Part shown: one piece after another, positions 19,661-27,569 of the stretch
Layout: the number at the start of each line of letters is the position of its first letter
Position numbering within the stretch: position 1 is the stretch's first letter
Assembly (NCBI RefSeq): GCF_004843545.1
Contig: NZ_CP039457.1
Coordinates: 1,764,501 to 1,828,500, forward strand
Source of the DNA: Streptococcus pasteurianus
GTDB taxonomy: Bacteria > Bacillota > Bacilli > Lactobacillales > Streptococcaceae
Reading direction: 5' to 3'
DNA: 64,000 bases
Notes under the pieces: generated by a model
Seen by the model: only the letters and a program-made list of their open reading frames with translations
What the model was told of the DNA's origin: nothing
Databases searched by the model: none
Translations under genes and position numbers: made by a program

Positions 19661-20875
19661 TTAGCGTCGATATTGATTTAATACTCTTGTTAACTTTTCT
19701 TGAACTTCTGCCAATTCTTCCACGCGTGGTAGATAAACGATACGGAAGTGGTCCGGTTCATTCCAATTGAATCCTTTACCAGGAACCAACATAACTTTTT
19801 CTTGTTTCAATAATTCCAAACAGAATTGTTCGTCATCATCAATCTGATACATGTCACGGTCAATTTTAGGGAAAATGTAAAGTCCTGCATCTGGTTTTAC
19901 AGCTGAAAGCCCTGGAACTTCATTAACAGCTTTGTAGATAAAGTTACGTTGTTCATAGATTCGACCACCAGGAATCAACAATTCATCAACTGATTGGTAG
20001 CCACCAAGTGATGTTTGAACAACATGTTGACCTAAAACATTAGCGCAAAGACGCATATTTGCCAACATATTAAGCCCTTCAATGTAGCCTTTAACATTAT
20101 TTTTAGGACCTGATAAGACCATCCAACCAACACGAAAACCACAGATTCGGTGAGATTTTGATAAACCATTCATTGACACACAGAAAACATCTGGTGCTAA
20201 GCTAGCAATTGCTGTGTGTTTTTTGCCATCCATTACCAAGCGATCATAGATTTCATCAGCAAAGATAATCAAATCATTTTGACGAGCAATTTCAACAATT
20301 TCTTTAAGAAGCTCATCAGGATACAAAGCTCCCGTTGGGTTATTAGGGTTAATCACAACAATCGCTTTTGTGTTAGAAGTGATTTTTGATTTGATATCAT
20401 CAATATCAGGATACCAGTTGGCTTTTTCATCACAAAGATAATGAACAGCATTGCCTCCCGCCAAGCTAACACAAGCTGTCCACAATGGGTAATCAGGCAT
20501 TGGTACTAAGACCTCATCGCCATCATCAAGAAGCGCCTGAAGAGATATTGAAATCAATTCAGATACACCATTTCCTAGATAAATATCATCAATATCCACA
20601 TGTGGGAACCCTTTTAGCTGACAATATTGCATAATTGCCTTACGCGCAGAAAAAATCCCTTTACTATCTGAATAAGCTTCACTATTGCGAGCATTGGCAA
20701 TCAAATCTCGAATGACTTCGTCTGGTGCTGTAAAGCCAAATTCAGCTGGGTTACCAGTATTAAGACGCAAGATTTTTTCACCATTAGCAATCATACGAGT
20801 GGCTTCGTCAAGAATTGGTCCACGGATGTCATAAGAAACGTGTTCTAGCTTTGAAGATTTATCAAATATTTTCAT
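19661..20875 (-). CDS. PLP-dependent aminotransferase (AlaA/AspC-like)
   Basis: 404 residues, fold-type I class I aminotransferase. The cofactor lysine is Lys240 in MNGLSKSHRICGFRVGW; NPNNPTGALY (176-185) and FADEIYDRL (205-213) are the other PLP contacts. The opening KIFDKSSKLEHVSYDIRGP matches the glutamate-pyruvate (alanine) transaminases AlaA/YfbQ. It likely interconverts pyruvate and alanine; an aspartate specificity cannot be excluded. It lies just upstream of codY-controlled DNA but has its own leader. Confidence 0.85.
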   Translation of the reverse strand: MKIFDKSSKLEHVSYDIRGPILDEATRMIANGEKILRLNTGNPAEFGFTAPDEVIRDLIANARNSEAYSDSKGIFSARKAIMQYCQLKGFPHVDIDDIYLGNGVSELISISLQALLDDGDEVLVPMPDYPLWTACVSLAGGNAVHYLCDEKANWYPDIDDIKSKITSNTKAIVVINPNNPTGALYPDELLKEIVEIARQNDLIIFADEIYDRLVMDGKKHTAIASLAPDVFCVSMNGLSKSHRICGFRVGWMVLSGPKNNVKGYIEGLNMLANMRLCANVLGQHVVQTSLGGYQSVDELLIPGGRIYEQRNFIYKAVNEVPGLSAVKPDAGLYIFPKIDRDMYQIDDDEQFCLELLKQEKVMLVPGKGFNWNEPDHFRIVYLPRVEELAEVQEKLTRVLNQYRR

Positions 20876-20911
20876 AGATTTTACCTCGTTTTAGATATTA
20901 TAAACTTTCCC

Positions 20912-22693
20912 CTACAAATTTTCAATCCAAGAAAGGTTAGTTAGACGCAAAAAATAGTCAAGATAGCTATTATCGTTTGCTAAATATACTTCAATATCTC
21001 TCACCAAATCTGGATAATCGGTAATAATCCCGTCTGTACTGGTTTTGACGTATTTTTCAATATCATCAGTTGAATTAATCGTCCAGACGTAAATCTTCTT
21101 GCCATTTTTATGCGCTGTACGTGCTAAGAGCTCATTATATGAGAAGTCCTCAATCGCATAAAAATCCACTTTCTGGCTGGTGAAATTTCCAATTTGCAAA
21201 GAAATGGTATAACCTGTTTTGATTGCTGGGTCAAGTTTTTCAACCGTTTCAATTGTCTTTAGGTCCGCAGACATGGTCATATAAGATTTCTCAACACCCA
21301 GCTCTTTCATTTTATCAACAAACAATTGTTCATAATTTGCAGGTTCATTGCCTGTTGGTTTTAACTCGACTAACAATTTAATACCGAGTTGCTTTGCCTT
21401 AGCGACGTAATCCTCGAAAGAAATAATTTGCGATTGGTATCCATTTTGACTTGTTTTCAAACCAATGACGTCTTTAGCATTAGATTGTGAAATCGTGATA
21501 TCCTTGCCCGTTAAGCGTTTAAGATTATCATCATGGCTAACGATAAATTGCTGGTCTTTTGATAAAATAATATCCATTTCAGCATAGTCAGCGCCAGCAT
21601 TTGCCGCACCTTCCAAAGCCTCCAGAGAATTTTCAACCCCTTGCGAAACCATTCCCCTATGTGCAATCACTTCTAGGTGCTCTACAGGTTCGCCAGACAC
21701 TTTCAAAACATTGTATATATAATTCATACCACCAATGACCAGAATTAGTCCAGCCAAAGCTAACAAACGATGTCGCCTATTTCCTTGATTAGCGGGTGCT
21801 AAAGTGCTACTGCTATTTTCTATCACTTGTAATAAGTAGGAAATCGATGCTAATTTGAACAGCAGTCGCCCTGCAAACAATACTCCCCAAACAAAGGATA
21901 AGAATAAAGTTTCAAACCAAAACGATTTATCTACACCATCAACCAAAGCCGCCAAACTGATGCCAAGGAAACTAAACACAGCAACAACAGCTATAACACT
22001 AATCAAAACAATAGCAAGCCCAAATAATTTAAAAATTTTCTTACCACGTGTTAGTTGCCAAGATGTTGCCATATGACGTCCAAAACGTTCACCTTTTCCA
22101 GTCACCGTCAAGGGCAAGGTGTATAAAAATCGAAGATTTAGGTAGCCTAAAACAAGGTAAAGCCCATAATAGAGTAGTTTTCCATTTGCCGTTTTCGAAA
22201 GCTCACCTGAGATAAATTTCGGAATATAGAGATTTTCTAACAAAGCTGATGAAAACATCACATTCAAAAACGGAATCGTTAAGATAAGATAAACCAAAAA
22301 GGCTAAGAAGTGCCAGCCTGAAATGGCTTTAAAAAAGTAAATTGCTTCTTCTTTTAACCGCATCCAAGTCAACCGTAATTTTGCTTCCTTATGCCGAACA
22401 ATTTCAACGAGAAGCGAAAATTCTAGGTAAACTAAAAAAGCTAGCAAAAAAAGATAAATCACCAAAACACTTAATGTTAATGGATTGGTTAAAAAAGAAA
22501 AGATATTGTCGGTTGTCATTCCTGGAATGTCAGAACCAACCAAAACAACCCTAATTAACAGTGACAGGACATAAGCCCCAACTGTCGTGATTAGGAGTTG
22601 TAAAATCGTTGCTCGTAAAATGTATGTGTATTTATGACGATACAAATCTTTTAAAACAGCTATCATATCTTTTCTCATTACTTTTTTCCTCAC
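20912..22693 (-). CDS. Membrane-anchored glycerophosphodiester phosphodiesterase
   Basis: 593 residues. The first ~330 residues carry about eight hydrophobic segments (a glycerophosphoryl diester phosphodiesterase membrane domain), followed by a GDPD catalytic barrel outside the membrane: EVIAHRGMVSQGVENSLEAL holds the catalytic HR and E-N, and MDIILSKDQQFIVSHDDNLKRLTG holds the second His. It would release glycerol-3-phosphate from glycerophosphodiesters or from lipoteichoic-acid type polymers. No other pathway gene adjoins it. ATG at 22693 has a weak RBS; a start at the ATG at 22678 is possible. Confidence 0.85.
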   Translation of the reverse strand: MRKKVMRKDMIAVLKDLYRHKYTYILRATILQLLITTVGAYVLSLLIRVVLVGSDIPGMTTDNIFSFLTNPLTLSVLVIYLFLLAFLVYLEFSLLVEIVRHKEAKLRLTWMRLKEEAIYFFKAISGWHFLAFLVYLILTIPFLNVMFSSALLENLYIPKFISGELSKTANGKLLYYGLYLVLGYLNLRFLYTLPLTVTGKGERFGRHMATSWQLTRGKKIFKLFGLAIVLISVIAVVAVFSFLGISLAALVDGVDKSFWFETLFLSFVWGVLFAGRLLFKLASISYLLQVIENSSSTLAPANQGNRRHRLLALAGLILVIGGMNYIYNVLKVSGEPVEHLEVIAHRGMVSQGVENSLEALEGAANAGADYAEMDIILSKDQQFIVSHDDNLKRLTGKDITISQSNAKDVIGLKTSQNGYQSQIISFEDYVAKAKQLGIKLLVELKPTGNEPANYEQLFVDKMKELGVEKSYMTMSADLKTIETVEKLDPAIKTGYTISLQIGNFTSQKVDFYAIEDFSYNELLARTAHKNGKKIYVWTINSTDDIEKYVKTSTDGIITDYPDLVRDIEVYLANDNSYLDYFLRLTNLSWIENL

Positions 22694-22729
22694 TTTTTCT
22701 ATTATAGCAAAATATATTCAGAAAAATAC

Positions 22730-22767
22730 TTCAAACGCTTTCATTTTTTACATAAAAAGAGTATAAT
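22730..22767 (+). promoter_or_regulatory. Promoter of the uspA leader RNA with overlapping cre-like site
   Basis: Plus-strand -10 TATAAT (22762-22767) lies 17 bases after a weak -35 TTTCAT. A cre-like element overlaps the -35: minus-strand TGAAAGCGTTTGAA (22730-22743) matches 12 of 14 positions of the CcpA consensus TGWAARCGYTWTCA. Another weaker match (TGTAAGCGTTTAAC, 22794-22807) lies downstream inside the transcript. Confidence 0.6.
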
Positions 22768-22769
22768 AA

Positions 22770-22960
22770 GTTTAGGGATGTTTTAACAATAATTGTAAGC
22801 GTTTAACGCTACTTGTTCATCCCGCAATTAGCTTATTAAACTTATTGATATGGGCTGAAAGTTTGGAATGCGGGATGCTTTTACCTGATGTAATAGCACA
22901 CGGATAACTAACCTTAGGTCACTAAAACCAAGATTTCTTATTAATCCTACATTTTCGGTC
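22770..22960 (+). ncRNA. Structured RNA upstream of uspA (6S RNA / lacto-usp-like candidate)
   Basis: The ~230-base stretch between promoter and uspA folds as a rod. A closing stem pairs GTTTAGGGAT (22770-22779) with GTCACTAAAAC (22918-22928). A terminal stem has perfect 9-bp arms CATCCCGCA (22818-22826) and TGCGGGATG (22869-22877). A large internal bubble lies between them, containing the mini-hairpin GCGTTTAACGC. A ~190-base rod with a central bubble is the 6S RNA plan, and a 'lacto-usp' RNA upstream of usp genes, proposed as a possible 6S RNA, has been described in lactic acid bacteria. Assignment is from structure and context only; ends are approximate. Confidence 0.55.
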
Positions 22961-23001
22961 ACTTTTACGCTCTTGCTAGCATAATTAAGGAGGAGGCAGT
23001 T

Positions 23002-23454
23002 ATGTCACATCATTATGAACGAATCCTAATTGCGATTGATGGTTCTTATGAATCAGAGTTGGCTTTTGAAAAAGGGGTAAACATTGCACTACGCAATAAT
23101 GCTGAGTTGCTACTAACACACGTTATTGATACACGCGCACTTCAAAGCGTTGCTACTTTCGACACTTACATTTATGAAAAGCTCGAACAGGAAGCAAAAG
23201 ATGTATTGAACAATTATGAGCAACAAGCACGCGAAAAAGGATTAACGAAAGTCAAACAAGTTATCGAATTTGGTAATCCTAAAACTCTCCTAGCACGAGA
23301 TATTCCTGACAAAGAAAAAGTTGACTTGATTATGGTTGGGGCAACTGGTCTCAATACATTTGAACGACTTCTTATCGGGTCTTCATCAGAATATATCATG
23401 CGTCATGCAAAAGTCGATTTGCTAGTTGTTCGTGATAGCGAAAAGACTTTCTAA
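23002..23454 (+). CDS. uspA: Universal stress protein, ATP-binding type
   Basis: 150 residues. RILIAIDGSYESELAFEKG is the usual N-terminus, and the nucleotide signature G-x2-G-x9-G-S is present as GATGLNTFERLLIGSSS near residues 113-129, so it belongs to the ATP-binding UspA branch. RBS AAGGAGGAGG is unusually strong. Expressed from a promoter with a long structured leader. Role: general stress survival; precise function unknown. Confidence 0.9.
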   Translation: MSHHYERILIAIDGSYESELAFEKGVNIALRNNAELLLTHVIDTRALQSVATFDTYIYEKLEQEAKDVLNNYEQQAREKGLTKVKQVIEFGNPKTLLARDIPDKEKVDLIMVGATGLNTFERLLIGSSSEYIMRHAKVDLLVVRDSEKTF

Positions 23455-23516
23455 GTCTTGCGCCATATCGATACTCTTTAATAATAATTTTTAATCAATC
23501 TTCTATAATTACAAAA

Positions 23517-23549
23517 AAAGCCAAGTTAGTTTAATGACTAGCTTGGTTT
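23517..23549. terminator. Bidirectional terminator between uspA and the HAD gene
   Basis: AAGCCAAGTTAGT / ACTAGCTTGGTTT arms with a T-run on both strands (A-run before, TTTCTTTTTTT after). The two genes converge on it. Confidence 0.82.
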
Positions 23550-24934
23550 CTTTTTTTACGATTTAATGATTTTTGAATTTGACGGTCAAGTTCACGTTTG
23601 ATAGCAGGTTCAGGCGCAAACCGTTCTTCCCAGTCATCCGGTTTCAAAATTTTATGTGTTACAGGGTCAAAATGCGCTTTTCCGTCAGGAAAGATTTTTC
23701 CCATATTGGCTTCATGAACCGTATCAAAAAACGGTTTTGGGTCAACTCCCATCAAAACAAATGAACCATAGGTCAAATATAACAAGTCCGTCAAAGCATC
23801 TACCTGACCAACCAGCGGTGTTTCTAGATGTTCTTTACTTCGTACTTTATTTACTGCCTTATCAATGGCAACATGCAAATTTGATATTGATTTTTCAAAC
23901 GTTTCTGGATTCCCCTTACTTGCCGCATGTAGAAATTCGACAATTTCTTCCACTTTAAAATCAGAACGATGTGTTGCCTCTTCACTGCCGTACAATCGTG
24001 GTGTTTCGCAAGTCTCACCGTCCATAAGATGATGAAAATCCTTAACTTTATTGAAATTCTCGTCTTGACTTTCAAAACTTTCTTCAACTTCAAAATGAAT
24101 TAAGCCGTAATGAGCCAAAGCCTTTGAAATGCCATCATTGTTATTGCTGTCAGTTGTGTAGTGAGCGAGTTCTTTAACCGAACTTTTAGCATTTCCCATA
24201 GCCACACCAATACCGACACCTGATAACATCTCAATATCATTATCAGAATCACCAAATGCCATGACTTCAGCTAATTCAAAGCCAAACATCTCACCCACAC
24301 GCTCAATCCCTTTTATCTTTGATTGTTCTTTTGAGATTAAGTCCGCAGAATAAGGGCTACTACGTGTGATTTTGATATAAGGAAAAGCTTCCTGAATCTT
24401 ATCAGTCTCACCTTCAGTTGCAACAAGAACGATTTGGTAAATCGGCTGGCGCATAATGGTTAACAGATTGTTCAAATTTTGCGGTTTGAAACGACGAATC
24501 AAATACTTAAAGCTGCGCTCCACCGCTTTTGCCCAACGTTTTGGGACAATCGTGCTAACCACTTGTCCAAAACGGCTAGTTCCCATATCAATAATACGTG
24601 AACCAACTAAACCAGATGCCGTTCCCAGAGAAATTTCACGGCGCCTATCATTCGCATAACGAATAATACGATAAATGGTTGAAACAGGTAATTGATTATG
24701 ATAAAGCACTTGGTCACGTGTAAAAATATATTGCCCATTATAGGTTACCGCAAAATCCAAGCCAAGATTTTCAAGATACGGTTGTACAAAACTTGGTCCG
24801 CGACCTGTCGCCAGACCAACAAAAATTCCTTGTTTTTTCAAACTTTTAATGGCTTTTTGTGTTGATTGTTGCACATTTTTTCGGTCATTTAAAAGAGTTC
24901 CATCAATATCAAAAAAGACTGCTTTTATCGCCAA
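23531..24934 (-). CDS. Cof-type HAD phosphatase fused to a MazG-like pyrophosphohydrolase domain
   Basis: 467 residues. Residues 1-~270 are a Cof/HAD-IIB phosphatase: FFDIDGTLLND (motif I), GLATGRG (motif II) and MAFGDSDNDIEMLSG (motif IV). The last ~170 residues look like an all-alpha NTP pyrophosphohydrolase (MazG/PRA-PH superfamily): EEIVEFLHAA, LVGQVDALTDLLYLTYG, VHEANMGKI, ending in a basic tail. A two-step nucleotide or sugar-phosphate clean-up enzyme is a reasonable inference; substrate unknown. Divergent from the asparaginase gene. Confidence 0.8.
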   Translation of the reverse strand: MAIKAVFFDIDGTLLNDRKNVQQSTQKAIKSLKKQGIFVGLATGRGPSFVQPYLENLGLDFAVTYNGQYIFTRDQVLYHNQLPVSTIYRIIRYANDRRREISLGTASGLVGSRIIDMGTSRFGQVVSTIVPKRWAKAVERSFKYLIRRFKPQNLNNLLTIMRQPIYQIVLVATEGETDKIQEAFPYIKITRSSPYSADLISKEQSKIKGIERVGEMFGFELAEVMAFGDSDNDIEMLSGVGIGVAMGNAKSSVKELAHYTTDSNNNDGISKALAHYGLIHFEVEESFESQDENFNKVKDFHHLMDGETCETPRLYGSEEATHRSDFKVEEIVEFLHAASKGNPETFEKSISNLHVAIDKAVNKVRSKEHLETPLVGQVDALTDLLYLTYGSFVLMGVDPKPFFDTVHEANMGKIFPDGKAHFDPVTHKILKPDDWEERFAPEPAIKRELDRQIQKSLNRKKRNQASH

Positions 24935-25004
24935 ATCGTTTCCTTGCCCTCCATCTTTATGTTAAAATAGATTATAACACATTTTTAAAGGAAGTTTTAT
25001 AATA

Positions 25005-25967
25005 ATGAAAAAAATCCTTGTTCTGCATACTGGTGGTACCATTTCTATGCATGCTGATGAAGCAGGTAATGTCTGCCCAGATACCGATAACCCAATGAAT
25101 CATGTTGGGATTAATCTTGAAAACATTCAAGTGACGGCACTTGATTTTTTTAATGTTCCAAGCCCGCACATTACACCTAAACATATGCTAAAACTCTACC
25201 AAGAGATTAAGAAAAACGCTGATAACTATGACGGCATTGTCATCACTCATGGCACAGATACCCTAGAGGAAACGGCTTATTTTCTTGATACAATGGAAAT
25301 TCCCAATATTCCTATTGTCCTAACGGGTGCTATGCGCTCATCAAACGAGCTTGGTAGTGACGGTGTTTATAATTATCTTAGTGCCCTTCGTGTGGCTAGT
25401 CATGACCAAGCTATCGGAAAAGGTGTTCTCGTTGTCATGAACGATGAAATTCACGCAGCCAAATACGTCACAAAAACGCATACTACTAACGTTTCAACCT
25501 TTCAAACACCAATTCACGGTCCACTTGGTCTGATTACAAAACATGACATTCTTTTCTTTAGAACGGCTGACCCACGTGTCCGTTTTGATTTGCAGGATAT
25601 TTCAGGGACAGTTCCTATTGTAAAAGCTTACGCTGGTATGGGGGGAGACGGCATTATCAGTTTCCTAAATCCTAGCAATGTCTGTGGCGTTGTTGTCGAA
25701 GCCCTTGGCGCTGGAAATGTGCCACCACGCGCAGCTCAAGAAATCGTTGATTTAATCAAACAAGGGGTACCTGTTGTTCTCGTTTCACGTTGTTTCAACG
25801 GTATTGCCGAACCTGTTTATGCTTATGAAGGTGGCGGTGTTCAACTCGCCAAAGCTGGTGTCATGTTTGTCAAAGAACTCAACGCCCAAAAAGCACGCTT
25901 GAAATTGCTCATTGCCTTAAACGCTGGCTTAAAAGGACAAGCCCTCAAAGAATACATTGAAGGTTAA
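25005..25967 (+). CDS. ansA: Type I asparaginase
   Basis: 320 residues. Both asparaginase threonine motifs are present: LHTGGTISM (7-15) and VITHGTDTLEETAYF (about 83-97); MRSSNELGSDG follows. No signal peptide, so it is the cytoplasmic type that turns asparagine into aspartate and ammonia. Full length. RBS AAAGGAAG upstream. Monocistronic with a terminator facing the next operon. Confidence 0.92.
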   Translation: MKKILVLHTGGTISMHADEAGNVCPDTDNPMNHVGINLENIQVTALDFFNVPSPHITPKHMLKLYQEIKKNADNYDGIVITHGTDTLEETAYFLDTMEIPNIPIVLTGAMRSSNELGSDGVYNYLSALRVASHDQAIGKGVLVVMNDEIHAAKYVTKTHTTNVSTFQTPIHGPLGLITKHDILFFRTADPRVRFDLQDISGTVPIVKAYAGMGGDGIISFLNPSNVCGVVVEALGAGNVPPRAAQEIVDLIKQGVPVVLVSRCFNGIAEPVYAYEGGGVQLAKAGVMFVKELNAQKARLKLLIALNAGLKGQALKEYIEG

Positions 25968-25980
25968 TTAATACAAAAAG

Positions 25981-26030
25981 ATCTGAAACATTGATTCTGC
26001 CAAACTGACAGACAGTGTCTCAGATTTTTT
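25981..26030 (+). terminator. Terminator after asparaginase
   Basis: Arms ATCTGAAACATTG and CAGTGTCTCAGAT (two G-T/mismatch positions) followed by TTTTTTATT on the plus strand. Confidence 0.75.
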
Positions 26031-26031
26031 A

Positions 26032-26235
26032 TTAATCAGGAATATATTCTAAAATGTCCCCAGGCTGGCAACCCAATTCACGGCAAATGGCATTTAAAGT
26101 CGTTAACCGAACAGCTTTAGCCTTTCCTGTTTTAAGAATAGAGAGATTAGCATTCGTAATCTCAATACGTTCCGCCAATTCCCCAGATTTCATTTTCCGC
26201 TTTGCCAGCTCAACATCAAGATTAATTCGAATCAT
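26032..26235 (-). CDS. XRE-family small regulator (YozG-like), copy A
   Basis: 67 residues, a single Cro/CI helix-turn-helix: KSGELAERIEITNANLSILK (recognition helix) and the C-terminal ICRELGCQPGDILEY, which is the YozG-like subgroup. It follows a DUF2975 membrane protein gene by 12 bases, the standard pairing of this family. The paralogue at 52407-52616 shares the stretch ANLSILKTGKAK exactly. Probably represses its own module. Confidence 0.85.
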   Translation of the reverse strand: MIRINLDVELAKRKMKSGELAERIEITNANLSILKTGKAKAVRLTTLNAICRELGCQPGDILEYIPD

Positions 26236-26247
26236 ATGCTTCCTCCT

Positions 26248-26727
26248 TTAAATCGTAAATTCGTTTTCTTCAGCGATGATATTTGCTTCTTTTAAAATCA
26301 TTGAGAATACCCAGACTACAAAAGCAGCCACCAAGTATGCTACATTAACAAGGTTAAGCACCTCCGAACCAGAACATAAACTTTGGAACCAGCTATCCAA
26401 AAATGCCAAAGCGATAAAATTATATTCAACATAACGCGCTAGTTTAACATTGTCTTGAGTAAAAATGCGATTATCAATAATATTTTGAAAGAACATTTTA
26501 ACCCAAACAAGCAAAGCAATCCAAAGAACAGAAACAATAACGGTCAATCCAATAAAAGCTGGCGAATGTAACAGTTTTTCTGGAATGTTAATATCAAATA
26601 CGATGCCATTGCCTACTTGATTAGTCAAAGCTAAATGTGATTGAGTCACCGAAAGTCCAATAGCGATTATCGTTGATATGACAATAACAGCAATCACAAT
26701 ATTGATAAAAATATTAGCAATTTTCAA
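26248..26727 (-). CDS. DUF2975 membrane protein, copy A
   Basis: 159 residues with four predicted transmembrane helices (about 7-28, 52-78, 97-115, 126-146). FFQNIIDNRIFTQDNVKLAR is the recognisable DUF2975 loop (families carry F..GxxFxxxNxxxL). Co-directional with the XRE gene; function unknown. The second copy is at 52619-53143. It may sense membrane state and signal to the small repressor, which is conjecture. Confidence 0.75.
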   Translation of the reverse strand: MKIANIFINIVIAVIVISTIIAIGLSVTQSHLALTNQVGNGIVFDINIPEKLLHSPAFIGLTVIVSVLWIALLVWVKMFFQNIIDNRIFTQDNVKLARYVEYNFIALAFLDSWFQSLCSGSEVLNLVNVAYLVAAFVVWVFSMILKEANIIAEENEFTI

Positions 26728-26777
26728 GACTTTATAGTTTGTTTTTTCATGATATTCTCCTTTAATCGTATCTTTTT

Positions 26778-27128
26778 TTATTGAGCTAAACGACGTGTGC
26801 GGAAGTATTTAACTGCCAAAGTCGCTAAATCTGTTTTGTCAGCTAAAACTTCCTTAATAGTGAATTCTGAAATAAATGCTTTTAATTGCGCAAGACCATA
26901 GATAATAACACTGTTTGTTAGAATGGTTAAAGCAGTCAACAACCATGTCTTTGTTTCCTTACCGATTGACCAATCAATGACACCATAGTGACCAACGTGG
27001 ACAGTATCATAACCGTAAATATGTGAAACCAAATCAGCAATAATAGTTAAAGCTAGAACGATAGTTGTAAGATTGATAGCGACTTTAGCGACTGTTTTGA
27101 TAAGGTTTCCGATAGTTTTTGTATTCAT
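26778..27128 (-). CDS. Small membrane protein of unknown function next to the DUF2975 gene
   Basis: 116 residues: helix at about 10-32, a short extracellular-looking loop with YGYDTVHVGHYGVIDWS, a second helix about 60-80, then a basic amphipathic tail ending YFRTRRLAQ. Fifty bases upstream of the DUF2975 gene, same strand, and with a clear RBS (AGGAGATTT), so it heads this three-gene module. I do not recognise the family; it may be a diverged DUF2975 relative, as the C-terminal loop arrangement is similar. Confidence 0.6.
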   Translation of the reverse strand: MNTKTIGNLIKTVAKVAINLTTIVLALTIIADLVSHIYGYDTVHVGHYGVIDWSIGKETKTWLLTALTILTNSVIIYGLAQLKAFISEFTIKEVLADKTDLATLAVKYFRTRRLAQ

Positions 27129-27302
27129 GATAAATCTCCTAAAAATTGTTTTCTTGAATTTATTGTGAGCTCAGTTTTTAAATCCGTTTTACAATATGTA
27201 ATTATTCTTTTTCGAAAATATTTTATTGTTTTTCGATATTTTTTATTTTTTTGCAGGATTTTACCTTTTTGAGCTAAAAATTAACTTTAAAAGCACCCAA
27301 AA

Positions 27303-27326
27303 AGCCCAGCCATCATCAGCTGAGCT
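27303..27326 (-). terminator. Terminator in the gap between the DUF2975 module and recG
   Basis: Minus strand: AGCTCAGC-loop-GCTGGGCT followed by TTTTT. A second perfect 20-base palindrome of A6-GAGTACTC-T6 type lies at 27392-27411, just after the small ORF that ends at 27416. Confidence 0.6.
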
Positions 27327-27415
27327 CGATATTTTCTATGGTCTTATGTGTCTTATCATGGGATTTTACCCTACTGCCATAGCGATTTATCAAAAAAGAG
27401 TACTCTTTTTTCAGC

Positions 27416-27487
27416 TTACTTTCCGTAAGCTGGTTTCACATGAATTTTTTTGGCAAAATACTTTTTGTAGGTTACTTTTACTGTCAT
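27416..27487 (-). CDS. Possible 23-residue basic small protein
   Basis: ATG at 27487 with a Shine-Dalgarno-like GAGAGGTAAAGCTT, then 23 codons giving MTVKVTYKKYFAKKIHVKPA plus three more residues, strongly basic, then a perfect palindrome that could terminate transcription. No family recognised. It could be the remnant of a longer gene. The rest of the 27129-27569 gap holds the promoter of the upstream module and nothing else that I can identify. Confidence 0.35.
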   Translation of the reverse strand: MTVKVTYKKYFAKKIHVKPAYGK

Positions 27488-27569
27488 AAGCTTTACCTCT
27501 CGTTTCATTTGATAGGGCCATTATAAGAAGCAAAGCTTAACCTATCCTTGCAGAAAACTTTCATAAACC

